From NCBI RefSeq assembly GCF_000310245.1, contig NC_020505.1:930001-994000 (forward strand): a stretch of 64,000 nt of DNA, read 5' to 3'. Source of the stretch: Candidatus Sulfuricurvum sp. RIFRC-1. Its GTDB lineage: Bacteria > Campylobacterota > Campylobacteria > Campylobacterales > Sulfurimonadaceae. Below the pieces are notes generated by a model. That model did no database searches. It had not been told where the DNA came from and was given only the letters and a program-made list of their open reading frames with translations. This document shows positions 35,585-45,718 of the stretch, piece by piece; positions within the stretch are counted from its first letter, which is position 1; each line of letters opens with the position of its first letter. The position numbers and the translations under genes are program-made.

Positions 35585-36375
35585 ATCGATGTCTCCCAGC
35601 CGATAAATGCCCAATTGACGGCACGGGGAGGGCGGTTTTGTCCTACGATCACCTCACGATAATACTCACGAGCTTTGTTCTGTTGTTCCTCATTCAACTC
35701 ATGGACGCTCCAAAGCAATGATTCGATGAACTCATCTTCGGTATTGCTTCGAACACTTCCCCGTCCTGTTTCGATGTAATCGACACGAGGGAGATAGCCG
35801 TGAGAGTAGAGGATGATCGGAATATACCAATAATCGGGCTTGGTTTTTACCTTTTTCCCGATGAAATCGAGAATATTCATATCGACGAAACTCCCCCCGA
35901 CTTTGTAGGTGAGATAACATGCCCTGCTTGCATGTGCCGACATTTTAGTGAGCGCCGCATCAACATCAGTAACCTCCATTGAGCGGGATGCGACGGCGAT
36001 ATCGATCTGCGGCAGGTGACTCCAGTCATCGTCCCAGCCGATATGATATGTTTTAATATTAGTTACCCCTTCTCTAGCGGCATAGGCTTTGAGCTCTTCG
36101 AGCATTAGCTCTGAGAAGTCGATGGCGATAACCTCTTTGACCTGTTTTGCAAGGGGGATTGCCAATGTTCCCGGTCCGCATCCGATGTCGAGAACCACTT
36201 CATCCCCGTTTAGCTTCATACGGGAGATAAAGTCGTTGACGTAGGGGCTGTTGATAGTTGAAAGTGCCATATCGGCTGATTTCTCATCCCAATCGGCACT
36301 GGTTTTGCCTTTAAAATCGGTGGTAGCTTTGTGTTCGCGGTACATGGCGGGAAAATTGATCGGTTCTAAAAACAT
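35581..36375 (-). CDS. Class I SAM-dependent methyltransferase in the mod operon
   Basis: The 264-residue protein has the Rossmann methyltransferase core. Motif I is VVLDIGCGPGTLAIPLA (about 60-76), followed by VIAIDFSELML and a post-I acidic strand near IDIAVASRSM. The substrate is unknown. It abuts modA and overlaps modD, so it is clearly in the mod operon. It may modify a molybdenum-related or metal-chelating small molecule, but that is inference only. No membrane segment. Confidence 0.8.
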   Translation of the reverse strand: MFLEPINFPAMYREHKATTDFKGKTSADWDEKSADMALSTINSPYVNDFISRMKLNGDEVVLDIGCGPGTLAIPLAKQVKEVIAIDFSELMLEELKAYAAREGVTNIKTYHIGWDDDWSHLPQIDIAVASRSMEVTDVDAALTKMSAHASRACYLTYKVGGSFVDMNILDFIGKKVKTKPDYWYIPIILYSHGYLPRVDYIETGRGSVRSNTEDEFIESLLWSVHELNEEQQNKAREYYREVIVGQNRPPRAVNWAFIGWETSI

Positions 36376-37151
36376 TATTTTTCTTTACTCATAGATTTTG
36401 TAGTAGGTATATTATATCCGCTCGCTCTGAGAATCGATTGACTTTTTGCAGAACCCATAAAACGGAGAAACTTTTTGGCGGCGATCTGATTTTCGGGTGA
36501 CCCGTTTTTGAGTCCGACCATTGCCTGATCGATTGGGTTATAGGCCTTACCATCCACTTCGACCCATTTGCCGACATTTTTCATCTCTGGAGAGAGGACA
36601 ATCGATTTCGCCATAAACCCGACATCGACCGCTTTGGTGGTGACGTATGCGCCTACTTGAGAGATTGACTCGGCCGTGATGATTTTGCCTGCCGTCTTGT
36701 CGGCAACCTGATAGTATTTCATCGCGTTCATCGCTTCGATCCCGTACGGTGCCGTTTTAGGATTGGCGACAGCGATCTTTTTAACCGAAAGGTCGGCAAC
36801 GATAGCGACGCCTTTGGAGAGATCGACTCCCGTATCGCTCCAGAGGATCAGTGTCCCGTACGCATACACCTGTGATGGCGTTGTCGTGTATCCGCTTTGA
36901 GCCAGTTTGGCAGGATACTCGACATCGGCGGAGAGAAACGCGTCATACGGCGCACCGCTCATGATTTGTTGAGTCAGTTTACCTGAGGCTCCGGTGATGA
37001 TTTTGACATCGATTCCCGTATCTTTCGTAAACGCTTTAGCGATATCGGTAACAGCGTATTTCATATTGGCAGCAGCGGCAACCGTGATGGTTTGCGCCGC
37101 AAGGGCAGAGGCGAATGCGAGGGAAATGACGATAAGCTTGAAAGGCTTCAT
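36375..37151 (-). CDS. modA: Periplasmic molybdate-binding protein ModA
   Basis: Starting at the ATG at 37151 gives 258 residues with a clean signal peptide (about 1-19, ending ASALAAQ) and an AAAGGAG ribosome site; the frame remains open upstream to 37232 but lacks such a signal there. The mature protein has the ModA opening AAAANMKYAVTDIAKAF and the ITGASGKLTQQI anion-binding loop. It binds molybdate for ModBC. Two inverted repeats like ModE boxes lie upstream. Confidence 0.93.
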   Translation of the reverse strand: MKPFKLIVISLAFASALAAQTITVAAAANMKYAVTDIAKAFTKDTGIDVKIITGASGKLTQQIMSGAPYDAFLSADVEYPAKLAQSGYTTTPSQVYAYGTLILWSDTGVDLSKGVAIVADLSVKKIAVANPKTAPYGIEAMNAMKYYQVADKTAGKIITAESISQVGAYVTTKAVDVGFMAKSIVLSPEMKNVGKWVEVDGKAYNPIDQAMVGLKNGSPENQIAAKKFLRFMGSAKSQSILRASGYNIPTTKSMSKEK

Positions 37152-37169
37152 ATAAACTCCTTTGTATCT

Positions 37170-37182
37170 GTTATGATATAAC
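37170..37182. promoter_or_regulatory. ModE-like palindrome close to the modA start
   Basis: GTTAT-GAT-ATAAC is a perfect 13-base palindrome 19 bases upstream of the modA ATG. Its CGTTATAT-like core agrees with the half-sites of ModE operators. It may be a secondary site next to the larger box at 37231-37264. Confidence 0.5.
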
Positions 37183-37230
37183 GATAAACGCAAACCAAAC
37201 ATTGCAAAAACGGTTCGCAAAAAATGAGAC

Positions 37231-37264
37231 AATTTCGTTATGTTTTGTAAGATATAACGAAATT
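37231..37264. promoter_or_regulatory. Putative ModE operator upstream of modA
   Basis: AATTTCGTTAT and ATAACGAAATT form a perfect 11-base inverted repeat with a 12-base spacer. The CGTTAT/ATAACG arms match the known ModE operator pattern. It lies in the 200-base gap between modE and modA, so molybdate-loaded ModE would repress modA and the genes after it. Confidence 0.75.
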
Positions 37265-37351
37265 ATAAGGAAAATGGCTTAAAGTTTGTAGGAGAGTGAT
37301 AAAGAAGGGTTATATGTATGGATATCGTATGTATCGTAATGAAACAGAAAA

Positions 37352-38128
37352 CTATAACCCAATAATAATATGACTTGGAGAGATCAGGGCGTAGGCATTC
37401 ATCCCCTCGGAGAGTCGCGCCGTATCTTTGGGATTCATCAGAGCGATCAGCTCGGTAAAGAGATCGAGAGCAAAGGTGATCTCATCCGTTTCATCTTGGG
37501 ATTCGATACGGCTTATCGTCCCTTTTAGAGTGTTCATCGCTTCACCGCTTTTAGGGAGCGTGGTAACGATAGTGACATCGCTGGATTTGATGATGGCGTA
37601 GAGATCGCATCCGACACTAAGCCCCATATTACGGATCGATTTGAGAGTAATAACAGATTGGATCGTATGGCTTCCCGTCAGTGAGAGGGTGAGTACACCG
37701 TTAAGTCCTTTCTCTTCAATACTTAGAAGCGTTGCGGGGAGCTGATTTCGCGCACTGGTGGTGAGAAAAGTACGGCTGAGGATACGGGCAAGTCGTTCGG
37801 GATCATTGCCCGCTTCAGAAAAACGGTCGATAAACTGGCGATGAAGTTCGTTGAAACGGTGAAAGGTGGCGATGAGTTCGCGGGCATAGGGGGTTAGTTT
37901 CGTCCCTCCGCCCCCTTTGCCTCCCGTTGTCCGTTCTATGAGGGGGTGATCGGCGAGGAGATTCATCCCATTGATTCGTTCCCATGCCGCTTTGTAGCTC
38001 ATCTTCATCTCTTTGGCGGCGGCATGGATAGAACCGATCTTATCGATATGCTCCAGCAGTTCGATTCTGCCTGCACCCAAAAAACTTTGCCCCTCTTTGG
38101 TGAGCCAGAAACGTCCGTCGATTTGCAT
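37352..38128 (-). CDS. modE: Molybdate-responsive regulator ModE
   Basis: The 258-residue protein has an N-terminal winged helix-turn-helix (about 18-80: AGRIELLEHIDKIGSIHAAAKEMKMSYKAAWERI, then GGKGGGGTKLT) and two C-terminal Mop/TOBE repeats (about 120-255). Molybdate binding to the TOBE part allows binding to operators like the one at 37231-37264. The start overlaps the aroE stop by one base, so modE is read from the upstream aromatic-synthesis transcript, while modA appears to have its own promoter. Confidence 0.92.
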   Translation of the reverse strand: MQIDGRFWLTKEGQSFLGAGRIELLEHIDKIGSIHAAAKEMKMSYKAAWERINGMNLLADHPLIERTTGGKGGGGTKLTPYARELIATFHRFNELHRQFIDRFSEAGNDPERLARILSRTFLTTSARNQLPATLLSIEEKGLNGVLTLSLTGSHTIQSVITLKSIRNMGLSVGCDLYAIIKSSDVTIVTTLPKSGEAMNTLKGTISRIESQDETDEITFALDLFTELIALMNPKDTARLSEGMNAYALISPSHIIIGL

Positions 38129-38919
38129 TAGAGGGAAAAACTGTGTTTCATAGGAGGTTCGATGGCCTCGAGAGGATACGCACCGTTTAAAAAGAGGTGA
38201 TTGGCCAATACCCCTTGCGCCAAAAGCATATCGGAACCGTCTTTATACGGCAGACCGCTCACTTTTATTTCGCGTAAAAACGGGGTCTCTTTACCGTAGA
38301 TGACATCAACGGCCCCTTTTGAACGGGATAAGAGTTCTACGAGAAGCGCTCTTGGGATTGGCAACTCATCATCATTTAATCCAGCCGAGGTGGTATTGAT
38401 AATAAGATCATATTCTGCGGCGGTAAAACCGTCCCAACAATATGCTTGTATCCCTTTTTGATGAAAAAAATCTAACCGTCCGGCTGATCGGTTCAGGATT
38501 GTAGGGGTGATTTCCCCGTGAGTCAGAGCGATGGAGAGGGCACGTGCCGTTCCTCCGGCACCGAGGATGAGGGCGTTACGTAAGGGTCCGAACGATTGGA
38601 TAGCACTCATAAAACCGTCCGCATCGGTGTTGTATCCAATCAATTTCCCTTTTTCCACGACGAGGGTATTGACGGCTTGTATCTCTTTGGCAATTCCGCG
38701 TACTTCATCACATTGCTGATAGGCTGCTTCTTTGTGGGGAACCGTGACATTTGCGCCGCTAAGAGCTTTGGCAAAAAAAACATCTCGCAGTTGTGATCCG
38801 TCTACAAGATGGGTACGACTGTAGCAAGCACAGACTTTGAGTGCTCTAAAAACAGAGTTATGCATCAGTGGTGACCTGGAATGGGCTATCGGATCACCAA
38901 AGATACTAAAGAGCTTCAT
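38128..38919 (-). CDS. aroE: Shikimate dehydrogenase
   Basis: The 263-residue enzyme has the substrate loop opening GDPIAHSRSPLMHN, the NVTVPHKE segment with catalytic Lys, NTDADGF and the NADP-binding ALILGAGGTARAL. It reduces 3-dehydroshikimate to shikimate. It overlaps trpE by four bases and modE by one. Pairing with trpE and the nearby DAHP synthase makes this an aromatic amino acid region. Confidence 0.95.
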   Translation of the reverse strand: MKLFSIFGDPIAHSRSPLMHNSVFRALKVCACYSRTHLVDGSQLRDVFFAKALSGANVTVPHKEAAYQQCDEVRGIAKEIQAVNTLVVEKGKLIGYNTDADGFMSAIQSFGPLRNALILGAGGTARALSIALTHGEITPTILNRSAGRLDFFHQKGIQAYCWDGFTAAEYDLIINTTSAGLNDDELPIPRALLVELLSRSKGAVDVIYGKETPFLREIKVSGLPYKDGSDMLLAQGVLANHLFLNGAYPLEAIEPPMKHSFSL

Positions 38920-40328
38920 TGCGCTTTAACCAAATCATCCAATGTACTGGTAAGGGCACCGAGTTTATTGGTCACTTCGAGATATTCGAGCTCATGAATT
39001 GAATCGGCAACAACCCCTGCACCTGCTTGCAAGATGACAAAATCGGGTTTAATCAGGGCGGTACGTATCGTAATAGCACTGTCCATGTTGCCGTCAAATC
39101 CGAAATACCCGATGGTACCGCTGTAAAACCCCCGCTTTACCCCTTCAAACTCTGCAATCAGCTCCATTGCCCGAATTTTCGGTGCACCTGTCATTGTACC
39201 GGCAGTAAATGTTGCGGCAAGGAGATCAAACATATCTTTGTTATCGGCGATTTGAGCATGAACATCGGAGACAATATGCATCACGTGCGAATAGCGCTCG
39301 ACATGCATCATCTCCTCGACCCGTACGGTTCCGGTTTTAGCCACCCGTCCGACATCGTTACGACCCAAATCGATCAGCATTAAATGCTCGGAGAGCTCTT
39401 TGGGATCAGAGAGAAGCTCTTCTTCGAGTTCCAGATCGCGTTGAGCTGTTCCACCGCGTTTACGGGTTCCGGCGATCGGTCGGAGCAAGATGTCTCCGTC
39501 ACTTAAGCGCACCATCACTTCAGGGGAACTTCCGACAATGCTGAAATCTTCGTATTCCATTAAATACATATAAGGGGATGGGTTTTTGAGACGTAAAACA
39601 CGATAAAAACTAAACGGATCAACCTGAGCATGGCGGATATAGCGGTTGGTCATGAGGATCTGAAAGACATCACCGCTGAGGATCATTTTTTTGGATTCAT
39701 CGACCATAGAGAAAAATTTTTCTTTGGTAAAGATGAACTCTCCACCCTTATCATTCTCGATTGTCTTGAGCGGTGTATAGTGATAGGGTGATTTAAGTGA
39801 GGTTTCAATCTCTTCAAAACGCCGAATTATTGAATCAACGCAGCTAAGCATCGTAATAGTTGCATTTTTATGGGAAACAACAAGGGCAAGTTTCGGGAGG
39901 ATCAGATCCATATCGGGGATATGGGTTTGATCGGTAAGATTGTTCATTGAATCTTCAAGAACATGTTCAAAAACTTGCACCATATCGTATCCGATGTAGC
40001 CGATAAATCCGTCGATGTAACCGACACCCAGTTCACGCGCACGTTCACGATACGCAGATTGATCAAGTTTGTGATAATACTCTTTTAAAAAATCAAAAGG
40101 GGAGACATCAAGACGATTTGTATGACCTTGAATATCAGTATAAGTGGTTATTTTATCGCCATAAGTGATACGTTCACGTGCACCGATAATGATAATAGTA
40201 TAGTTTCCTGCACTGTTTCCGGCACTTTCAAGTAAAAAGGTGACTTCTAAGGGGAAAAGGCTTTTAGCCTTTTCATAGACGGCGATGGGGGCGAATTGAT
40301 CGAGAGAAAAATGGCGTGAAGATATCAC
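38916..40328 (-). CDS. trpE: Anthranilate synthase component I
   Basis: The 470-residue chorismate-binding enzyme contains the LLES motif (about 32-35) used in tryptophan feedback inhibition, which argues for TrpE rather than PabB. The C-terminal domain has RPIAGTRKRG, DLGRNDVGRV, GTMTGAPKIRAMELI and YSGTIGYFGFDG. It makes anthranilate with a TrpG partner, which is not in the window. GTG start, one base after the SPOR gene stop, with AAGG nearby. Confidence 0.93.
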   Translation of the reverse strand: MISSRHFSLDQFAPIAVYEKAKSLFPLEVTFLLESAGNSAGNYTIIIIGARERITYGDKITTYTDIQGHTNRLDVSPFDFLKEYYHKLDQSAYRERARELGVGYIDGFIGYIGYDMVQVFEHVLEDSMNNLTDQTHIPDMDLILPKLALVVSHKNATITMLSCVDSIIRRFEEIETSLKSPYHYTPLKTIENDKGGEFIFTKEKFFSMVDESKKMILSGDVFQILMTNRYIRHAQVDPFSFYRVLRLKNPSPYMYLMEYEDFSIVGSSPEVMVRLSDGDILLRPIAGTRKRGGTAQRDLELEEELLSDPKELSEHLMLIDLGRNDVGRVAKTGTVRVEEMMHVERYSHVMHIVSDVHAQIADNKDMFDLLAATFTAGTMTGAPKIRAMELIAEFEGVKRGFYSGTIGYFGFDGNMDSAITIRTALIKPDFVILQAGAGVVADSIHELEYLEVTNKLGALTSTLDDLVKAQ

Positions 40329-40329
40329 C

Positions 40330-41280
40330 TTATCCCTTTGTTATGTATGCATTAGATTCAATGTTGCGTTTTACGGTTCCGAGAACATCCCGTGCCGCTT
40401 TTTCACCTTGGAACGGCCCAATCATGACTTTGGTCATTGACCCGCTTGGTGAAGTGATGTATTTCAGACCGCTCGCATTGAGGCGATCAAATAAAGCTTT
40501 ATTCGGCTCTTTACTGAAAGATCCTACTTGGATGTAATAGGTTCCTTCGGTTGAGGCGGCTTTAGCAGCAGGTTTTGCAACCGGCTCAACTGCCGTTTTT
40601 TCAGCGGTTTTTTGTACCGGAGCAGCAGCTGCTTTTACCGGAGTGGTTGCAGGTTTCACTGCCGGTTTTGGTTCCGTTGCAACTTTTTTAGGCTCTGAGG
40701 GTTTTACCGATTTAATGGTTGGTGTATTAACAACACTCGGGACAGCTTTAACAGGTTCTGCTCGCACCGTTTTAGGTTCCGGTTGAGCTTTTACCGGAAC
40801 GGCAACGGCTTTTACCGATACCGGTTGAGGTTGTGCTTTTGGAACCGTTGTAACTACGGCTGGTGCAGTCGTCGTGAGCGGCTTGGCTTGTTGTACAGGA
40901 ACATTTTGCTGAGCAGTTACAGGTGCTGATGAAGGTTGAGCAGCTGTTGCGCTTGAGGGAGCATTCTGGAATGACTCTTGTTTGATCTTTTGGGCGATTT
41001 GTCCTAAATCTTGGGAAGCACTTTCATTGCCGCCTTCTTGGATCACTTCTACCGGTTCAAAAAGAGGGTCATCGATCACTTCAGTCGGTGATGAAGGCTC
41101 AGGTGGAACTGCCGCTTGCGGCGCTCGCTCATCGCTTTCACTTTTGAGTGAGTTCATAATGACCAAAACAATGATTAAAATCAAGGTAAGTGCAGCAATT
41201 GCTAACAAAAGTTTTTTGGTACTTGAGCCCGATCCGCTTTTATTGAGGATGATGTCGTTGAGTTCGTTTTTTTCTTCCAT
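40330..41280 (-). CDS. SPOR-domain membrane protein
   Basis: The 316-residue protein has a short cytoplasmic N-terminus, one membrane helix (about 24-43), a long low-complexity periplasmic linker rich in Pro, Ala, Val and Lys (about 90-240) and a C-terminal SPOR domain (about 246-316, starting TYYIQVGSFSK). SPOR domains bind denuded septal glycan strands, so a division-site role is likely. It lies in the lysS-glyA-trpE-aroE run. Confidence 0.87.
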   Translation of the reverse strand: MEEKNELNDIILNKSGSGSSTKKLLLAIAALTLILIIVLVIMNSLKSESDERAPQAAVPPEPSSPTEVIDDPLFEPVEVIQEGGNESASQDLGQIAQKIKQESFQNAPSSATAAQPSSAPVTAQQNVPVQQAKPLTTTAPAVVTTVPKAQPQPVSVKAVAVPVKAQPEPKTVRAEPVKAVPSVVNTPTIKSVKPSEPKKVATEPKPAVKPATTPVKAAAAPVQKTAEKTAVEPVAKPAAKAASTEGTYYIQVGSFSKEPNKALFDRLNASGLKYITSPSGSMTKVMIGPFQGEKAARDVLGTVKRNIESNAYITKG

Positions 41281-41304
41281 TGTGTATCCTTTGGATGGCT
41301 TTGC

Positions 41305-41847
41305 TTACATGTGCTTCGACCACGAAGCTCCACGCTCTTTTGCGTAAACCTCGTAGGGAAGATTGAGAATATTGTATTCCATTGGCAAATCGAGCGTTGG
41401 AAACATTCGCCACTGTTTTGGTTGTTTTGCGGCTAATTTCATGGAAATCATTTTACCCAGTTGATTGGCTTCTTGTAAAGTCGTATGCCCTTTATGGATA
41501 TAAACATGCAGGTGTCCCGGTGTTTTTGTCTCAAAAGCGGTAAAATTGATAAATCCCTCTTCACGAAGAAGGAGTTGGGTTTTGTGGTAAAAACGCTGAG
41601 GATCGTTGCCGTTGTAATCGATAACGATATTTTCTACTTTGTCGAATTTATTAATCAAAGAGTGGGCAACGGTAATCTGCTTTTTGAGATGTTGATCAAT
41701 AATGGTTTGGGTCAGAGATTTATCAATTTTTTCGTATTTATTAAAAAAAGTACGCCCTTTAAAATCGAGTTTATCAACAACATTATCATGTTTCAGCCAG
41801 TAATGATCTGAAATCATTTTGATCAGTTTCATATCCATCGATGTCAT
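41305..41847 (-). CDS. DUF1882-domain protein
   Basis: I start at the ATG at 41847, eight bases after AGAGG; a GTG two codons earlier is too close to it. The 180-residue product has the DUF1882 pattern seen in Campylobacterota, for instance MKLIKMISDHYWLKHD, DFKGRTFFNKYEKID and the C-terminal MFPTLDLPMEYNILNLPYEVYAKERGASW. Function is unknown, and no membrane segment is seen. It lies between glyA and the SPOR gene in a conserved neighbourhood. Confidence 0.85.
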   Translation of the reverse strand: MTSMDMKLIKMISDHYWLKHDNVVDKLDFKGRTFFNKYEKIDKSLTQTIIDQHLKKQITVAHSLINKFDKVENIVIDYNGNDPQRFYHKTQLLLREEGFINFTAFETKTPGHLHVYIHKGHTTLQEANQLGKMISMKLAAKQPKQWRMFPTLDLPMEYNILNLPYEVYAKERGASWSKHM

Positions 41848-41862
41848 GGGCACTACCTCTTA

Positions 41863-43110
41863 TTAATACGTAGATTGTTGATAGATAACAAAGTTTTTAG
41901 CTAATGCTTTCAACTCTTCTTTGATAGCGGCTTGTTTAGCTTCGTTTTCAATATCATCCAAAACATCGGCAATACGGTTGGCGATGAGTTCGAACTCTTT
42001 CTCTTTCATACCGCGTGAAGTTAACGCAGGACTTCCGATACGGACCCCTGAAGTCACAAACGGAGAACGTGTTTCACCCGGAACAGTATTTTTATTAACC
42101 GTAATTCCGGCTCGTCCAAGGGCTGCATCGGCTTCTTTGCCGCTGAACGGTTTATTCAAGAACGACACCAAGATGAGATGGTTATCGGTTCCGTCACTGA
42201 CGATATCATAGCCGCGTTTCATTAACACGTCCGCAAGAACGGCAGCATTTACTTTGACCTGTTTGGCGTATATTTTCCATTCAGGAGAGAGATTAAATTT
42301 AAATCCAACCGCTTTTGCCGCGATAACGTGAACCAACGGTCCACCTTGAAGAGCAGGGAAGATCGCAGAGTTAATTTTTTTCGCAATTTCCTCGTCGTTC
42401 GTCATGATCATACCGCCGCGAGGACCAGCGAGGGTTTTGTGTGTCGTTGTTGTTACAACATCCGCGTAAGGGAATGGGCTTGGATGCTCACCCGCACATA
42501 CAAGACCGGCAATATGCGCGATATCGGCGAATAAAATTGCTCCAACGGCATCAGCGATTTCACGGAACTTAGCAAAATCGATTTCACGAGCGTAAGCTGA
42601 AGCACCGCACACGATGATTTTTGGTTGAACGATTTTAGCGATGTCCATAACACGCTCATAATTGATACGACCGTCAAGCTCTACACCGTAGGAAAAACTG
42701 TGGTAGTTTTTACCTGAAAAACTTACTTTTGAACCGTGAGTCAAGTGTCCGCCGTGGCTGAGATCCATACCGAGAAGTTTGTCTCCGGCTTGAAGTAATG
42801 CCGCATAGACCGCACCGTTTGCCGATGAACCTGAGTGGGGCTGAACATTGGCAAATTTACAACCGAAGAGTTCACACGCACGATCAATCGCCAGTTGCTC
42901 AACACCGTCTGCGTATTCACATCCGCCGTAGTAACGTTTTGCGGGATACCCTTCAGCGTATTTGTTCGTGAATACCGATCCCATCGCTTCCATGACGGCA
43001 GGAAGGGTAAAGTTTTCAGATGCGATCATCTCTAAATGATCGGTTTGACGTTCGAGCTCTTGCTCACATAGGGTATAAATTTCGTTATCGAATTCTTTGA
43101 GGAAACTCAT
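41863..43110 (-). CDS. glyA: Serine hydroxymethyltransferase
   Basis: The 415-residue PLP enzyme has the start [14 protein letters not shown], the [10 protein letters not shown] segment, and [14 protein letters not shown] with the PLP lysine. It converts serine and tetrahydrofolate to glycine and methylene-tetrahydrofolate. It overlaps lysS by four bases, a pairing common in Campylobacterota. Confidence 0.97.
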   Translation of the reverse strand: MSFLKEFDNEIYTLCEQELERQTDHLEMIASENFTLPAVMEAMGSVFTNKYAEGYPAKRYYGGCEYADGVEQLAIDRACELFGCKFANVQPHSGSSANGAVYAALLQAGDKLLGMDLSHGGHLTHGSKVSFSGKNYHSFSYGVELDGRINYERVMDIAKIVQPKIIVCGASAYAREIDFAKFREIADAVGAILFADIAHIAGLVCAGEHPSPFPYADVVTTTTHKTLAGPRGGMIMTNDEEIAKKINSAIFPALQGGPLVHVIAAKAVGFKFNLSPEWKIYAKQVKVNAAVLADVLMKRGYDIVSDGTDNHLILVSFLNKPFSGKEADAALGRAGITVNKNTVPGETRSPFVTSGVRIGSPALTSRGMKEKEFELIANRIADVLDDIENEAKQAAIKEELKALAKNFVIYQQSTY

Positions 43111-44624
43111 TCTTCTTCTCCATTGTGGTTTTGGTTGGTTTGGTGTGGTTTCATTGCCGGGAAAAGTAATACATCCCGGATTGAGTGTTGGTTGGTCAGC
43201 ATCATAACAAGACGATCAATCCCGATCCCTTGTCCTGCAGTAGGAGCCATACCGTAGCTGAGGGCGATCACGAAATCTTCGTCCATCTCATGGGCTTCAT
43301 CATCCCCTGAGTCTTTAGCGGCCATTTGTCCTTCAAAACGTTCCAACTGATCGACCGGGTCGTTCAGCTCACTGAATGCATTGGCAATCTCACGTCCCGC
43401 GATGAACAGCTCGAAACGATCCGTTAGTTCAGGGCGCTCATCATTGCGGCGAGCAAGCGGTGAAATTTCCACCGGATAGTGGGTGATAAAGGTCGGATTG
43501 ATCAGTTTGGCTTCAACGAACTCATCGAACAGTTCCCCTTGGAGTTGACCAAGATTCATACCCGCATTGGCTTCGAGGTTTTTGGATTTCAAAAATGCCA
43601 AAATAGCTTCTTTATCGTTGACAATCTCTTCTGGAACTCCGCCGATGAGAGTGAGACTTTTGACGAGTTCGATTTCACTAAACTGATCAAAATCGACTTC
43701 CAAATCGCCATAGGGAAGACGTTTAGGGAGGTCAAGATGATCAAACAGATATTCAAAATACTCTTTGGTAATAACAATCAAATCTTTATAGGTTTTAAAT
43801 GCCCAATAAAACTCGATGGAAGTGAATTCAGGGTTATGGGTCGCATCCATCCCCTCATTTCGGAAATTACGGTTGATCTCAAATACCGCTTCAAATCCCC
43901 CAACGATCAGACGTTTTAGATAAAGCTCTGGTGCAATCCGTAAATAGCGATCAATCCCGAGGGCATTGTGATGGGTAACAAAAGGTTTTGCATTGGCACC
44001 GCCTGCGATAGGGTGCATCATCGGTGTTTCGACCTCTAAGAACCCCTTGTCTTCAAAAAATCGGCGAGTTAAACTGATTACTTTAGAGCGGATATGAAAC
44101 GTTTTACGTACTTCCGAATTCATAATAAGATCAAGATAGCGTTGACGGTATCGCATCTCTTTGTCTTGAATCCCATGAAATTTCTCAGGGAGTGGAGAGA
44201 TCGCTTTGGTAAGGATGGTAAGTTTATCGGCATGAAGTGAGAGTTCACCTTGCTGTGTTACAAACGGATACCCGCTTACCTCGATGATGTCACCCACTTC
44301 GATCAATTTTTTAAAGACATCATTGTAAAAATTTTCAGGCAAATTATCACGGGCAACATAGATTTGGAGCATACCGCTTTCGTCTTCGATTTTGAGAAAG
44401 CTTGCTTTCCCCATGAGTCGATAAAGTTTGATCCGTCCTGCTACCGTGTAATGGCGATGTTCATCCCGTTTTTCTTCGATTTGAAACAAATCGGAGTTAA
44501 CATTGTGAAATTTATCGATGGTTGTATTACGGCATGAATTATTTGCATAAGGATCAATACCGATTGCTCTCAGTGCATCGGCTTTTTCGATTCGTTGTTG
44601 TACGTATTGATTTTCAAATACCAA
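43107..44624 (-). CDS. lysS: Lysyl-tRNA synthetase, class II
   Basis: The 505-residue enzyme has an OB-fold tRNA-binding domain (about 55-160) and class II motifs, with motif 2 seen as [18 protein letters not shown] and motif 3 as [11 protein letters not shown]. It starts with TTG, supported by AAGGA spaced seven bases upstream. It heads the glyA pair; fur lies 23 bases upstream. Confidence 0.96.
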   Translation of the reverse strand: MVFENQYVQQRIEKADALRAIGIDPYANNSCRNTTIDKFHNVNSDLFQIEEKRDEHRHYTVAGRIKLYRLMGKASFLKIEDESGMLQIYVARDNLPENFYNDVFKKLIEVGDIIEVSGYPFVTQQGELSLHADKLTILTKAISPLPEKFHGIQDKEMRYRQRYLDLIMNSEVRKTFHIRSKVISLTRRFFEDKGFLEVETPMMHPIAGGANAKPFVTHHNALGIDRYLRIAPELYLKRLIVGGFEAVFEINRNFRNEGMDATHNPEFTSIEFYWAFKTYKDLIVITKEYFEYLFDHLDLPKRLPYGDLEVDFDQFSEIELVKSLTLIGGVPEEIVNDKEAILAFLKSKNLEANAGMNLGQLQGELFDEFVEAKLINPTFITHYPVEISPLARRNDERPELTDRFELFIAGREIANAFSELNDPVDQLERFEGQMAAKDSGDDEAHEMDEDFVIALSYGMAPTAGQGIGIDRLVMMLTNQHSIRDVLLFPAMKPHQTNQNHNGEEE

Positions 44625-44647
44625 TGGGTTTCCTTTCTTAATGTATG

Positions 44648-45130
44648 TTATTTTTTAGGGTTTGTTTGACAGTTATTGCAAATTCCGTAAATCTGCATTG
44701 AGTGCTCTTGCATTACAAAACCCAGTGCTTCGGTAATTTGCTTTTGACGTTGTTCGATCTCTTCATCCACAAATTCGGTAATGGCTCCGCATTTAGTACA
44801 AATAACATGGTCATGGTGATCTTTCGCCCCTAACTCATATTTTTTTCCCTGCGCACCGAAAGAGAGGGATGTTACCATATCCGATTCTTCGAGAAGGGAT
44901 AACGTTCGATAAACGGTAGCAATACCGGTGTTGAGATCAGGATGCTTTTGTTGGATCAGATGGTGAAGACCCTCAGGTGTCAGGTGCTCATCGGAGTTGT
45001 AAAGCATCTCTAAAATCACTTCGCGTTGAATGGTGAACTTTAACCCATTGGCTTTTAAGAGCTGTTTGAAATCCGTTAACAGTTTGTTGTATTCAATCGT
45101 ACGTTCGGTAAAATCAGTATATGGACTCAT
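44648..45130 (-). CDS. fur: Ferric uptake regulator Fur
   Basis: The 160-residue protein has a winged-helix N-domain (about 20-90, [30 protein letters not shown]) and a C-terminal dimerisation domain with [10 protein letters not shown] and CNNCQ, giving two CxxC pairs for structural zinc. It represses iron uptake genes when loaded with Fe(II). It lies between cvpA and lysS in the same direction. The 160-residue length and N-terminal extension are typical of Campylobacterota Fur. Confidence 0.9.
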   Translation of the reverse strand: MSPYTDFTERTIEYNKLLTDFKQLLKANGLKFTIQREVILEMLYNSDEHLTPEGLHHLIQQKHPDLNTGIATVYRTLSLLEESDMVTSLSFGAQGKKYELGAKDHHDHVICTKCGAITEFVDEEIEQRQKQITEALGFVMQEHSMQIYGICNNCQTNPKK

Positions 45131-45133
45131 AAA

Positions 45134-45718
45134 TTATTTCCCCTTTTTAGAATCGGAAGTCGATGGATCTTTTTCAACATCTGAACGATTGTCATCACTT
45201 TCGTTATCATCACCCATGAGTGAAGTGACATCTTCGGTTTCGATATGCAAAATAAAATCTCCGGTTGCAAACATCGGCTCATAGAAAAAACTGTCGGCCA
45301 TTTTTTCTCCAAAATTTTCCCGAATCGCAGTGACGCTAAAAAGAGCATAAACAATGATGGAAAGGATGAAGAAAAACTTGCTGCTTCCGATAACAAAGCC
45401 CAAAATACGATCAAGCGGACCCAAACCGCTGAGAGTACTGAGTTTTTTAAATCCTGCTCCTAATGCGACCATTAAGAGCCAAAAGATACCCAACGCAAAA
45501 ATAAAACCGACTAAATTAACGGCGGTGGCTGTTTCAAAATGAAAGAGCGTATCACTTAAGATTTTTCCGATCAATCCGCCAAGATGAGAAGCGACAAAAA
45601 CCCCCCCCACTATACCTGCCAAACCGAAAACTTCTTTGGAAAAACCGTTTAAAAGCCCTTTCAGCCCTAAAAGTAAAACGATTGATCCCACCGCAACGTC
45701 AAAATAATTCAAATCCAT
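45134..45718 (-). CDS. cvpA: CvpA-family membrane protein
   Basis: The 194-residue protein has about four membrane helices within residues 5-130 and opens with the family pattern YFDVAVGSIVLLLGLKGLLNGF. The C-terminal tail (about 160-194) is acidic and polar. CvpA proteins are linked to colicin V production and to envelope stress tolerance; the exact activity is unknown. It overlaps the diguanylate cyclase stop by one base and is three bases from fur. Confidence 0.87.
   Translation of the reverse strand: MDLNYFDVAVGSIVLLLGLKGLLNGFSKEVFGLAGIVGGVFVASHLGGLIGKILSDTLFHFETATAVNLVGFIFALGIFWLLMVALGAGFKKLSTLSGLGPLDRILGFVIGSSKFFFILSIIVYALFSVTAIRENFGEKMADSFFYEPMFATGDFILHIETEDVTSLMGDDNESDDNRSDVEKDPSTSDSKKGK

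Noticed and set aside
34736-35614. The NadC-like gene as the cell's quinolinate phosphoribosyltransferase
   Set aside because: It sits inside the mod operon with overlaps on both sides and no nadA or nadB, which matches ModD.
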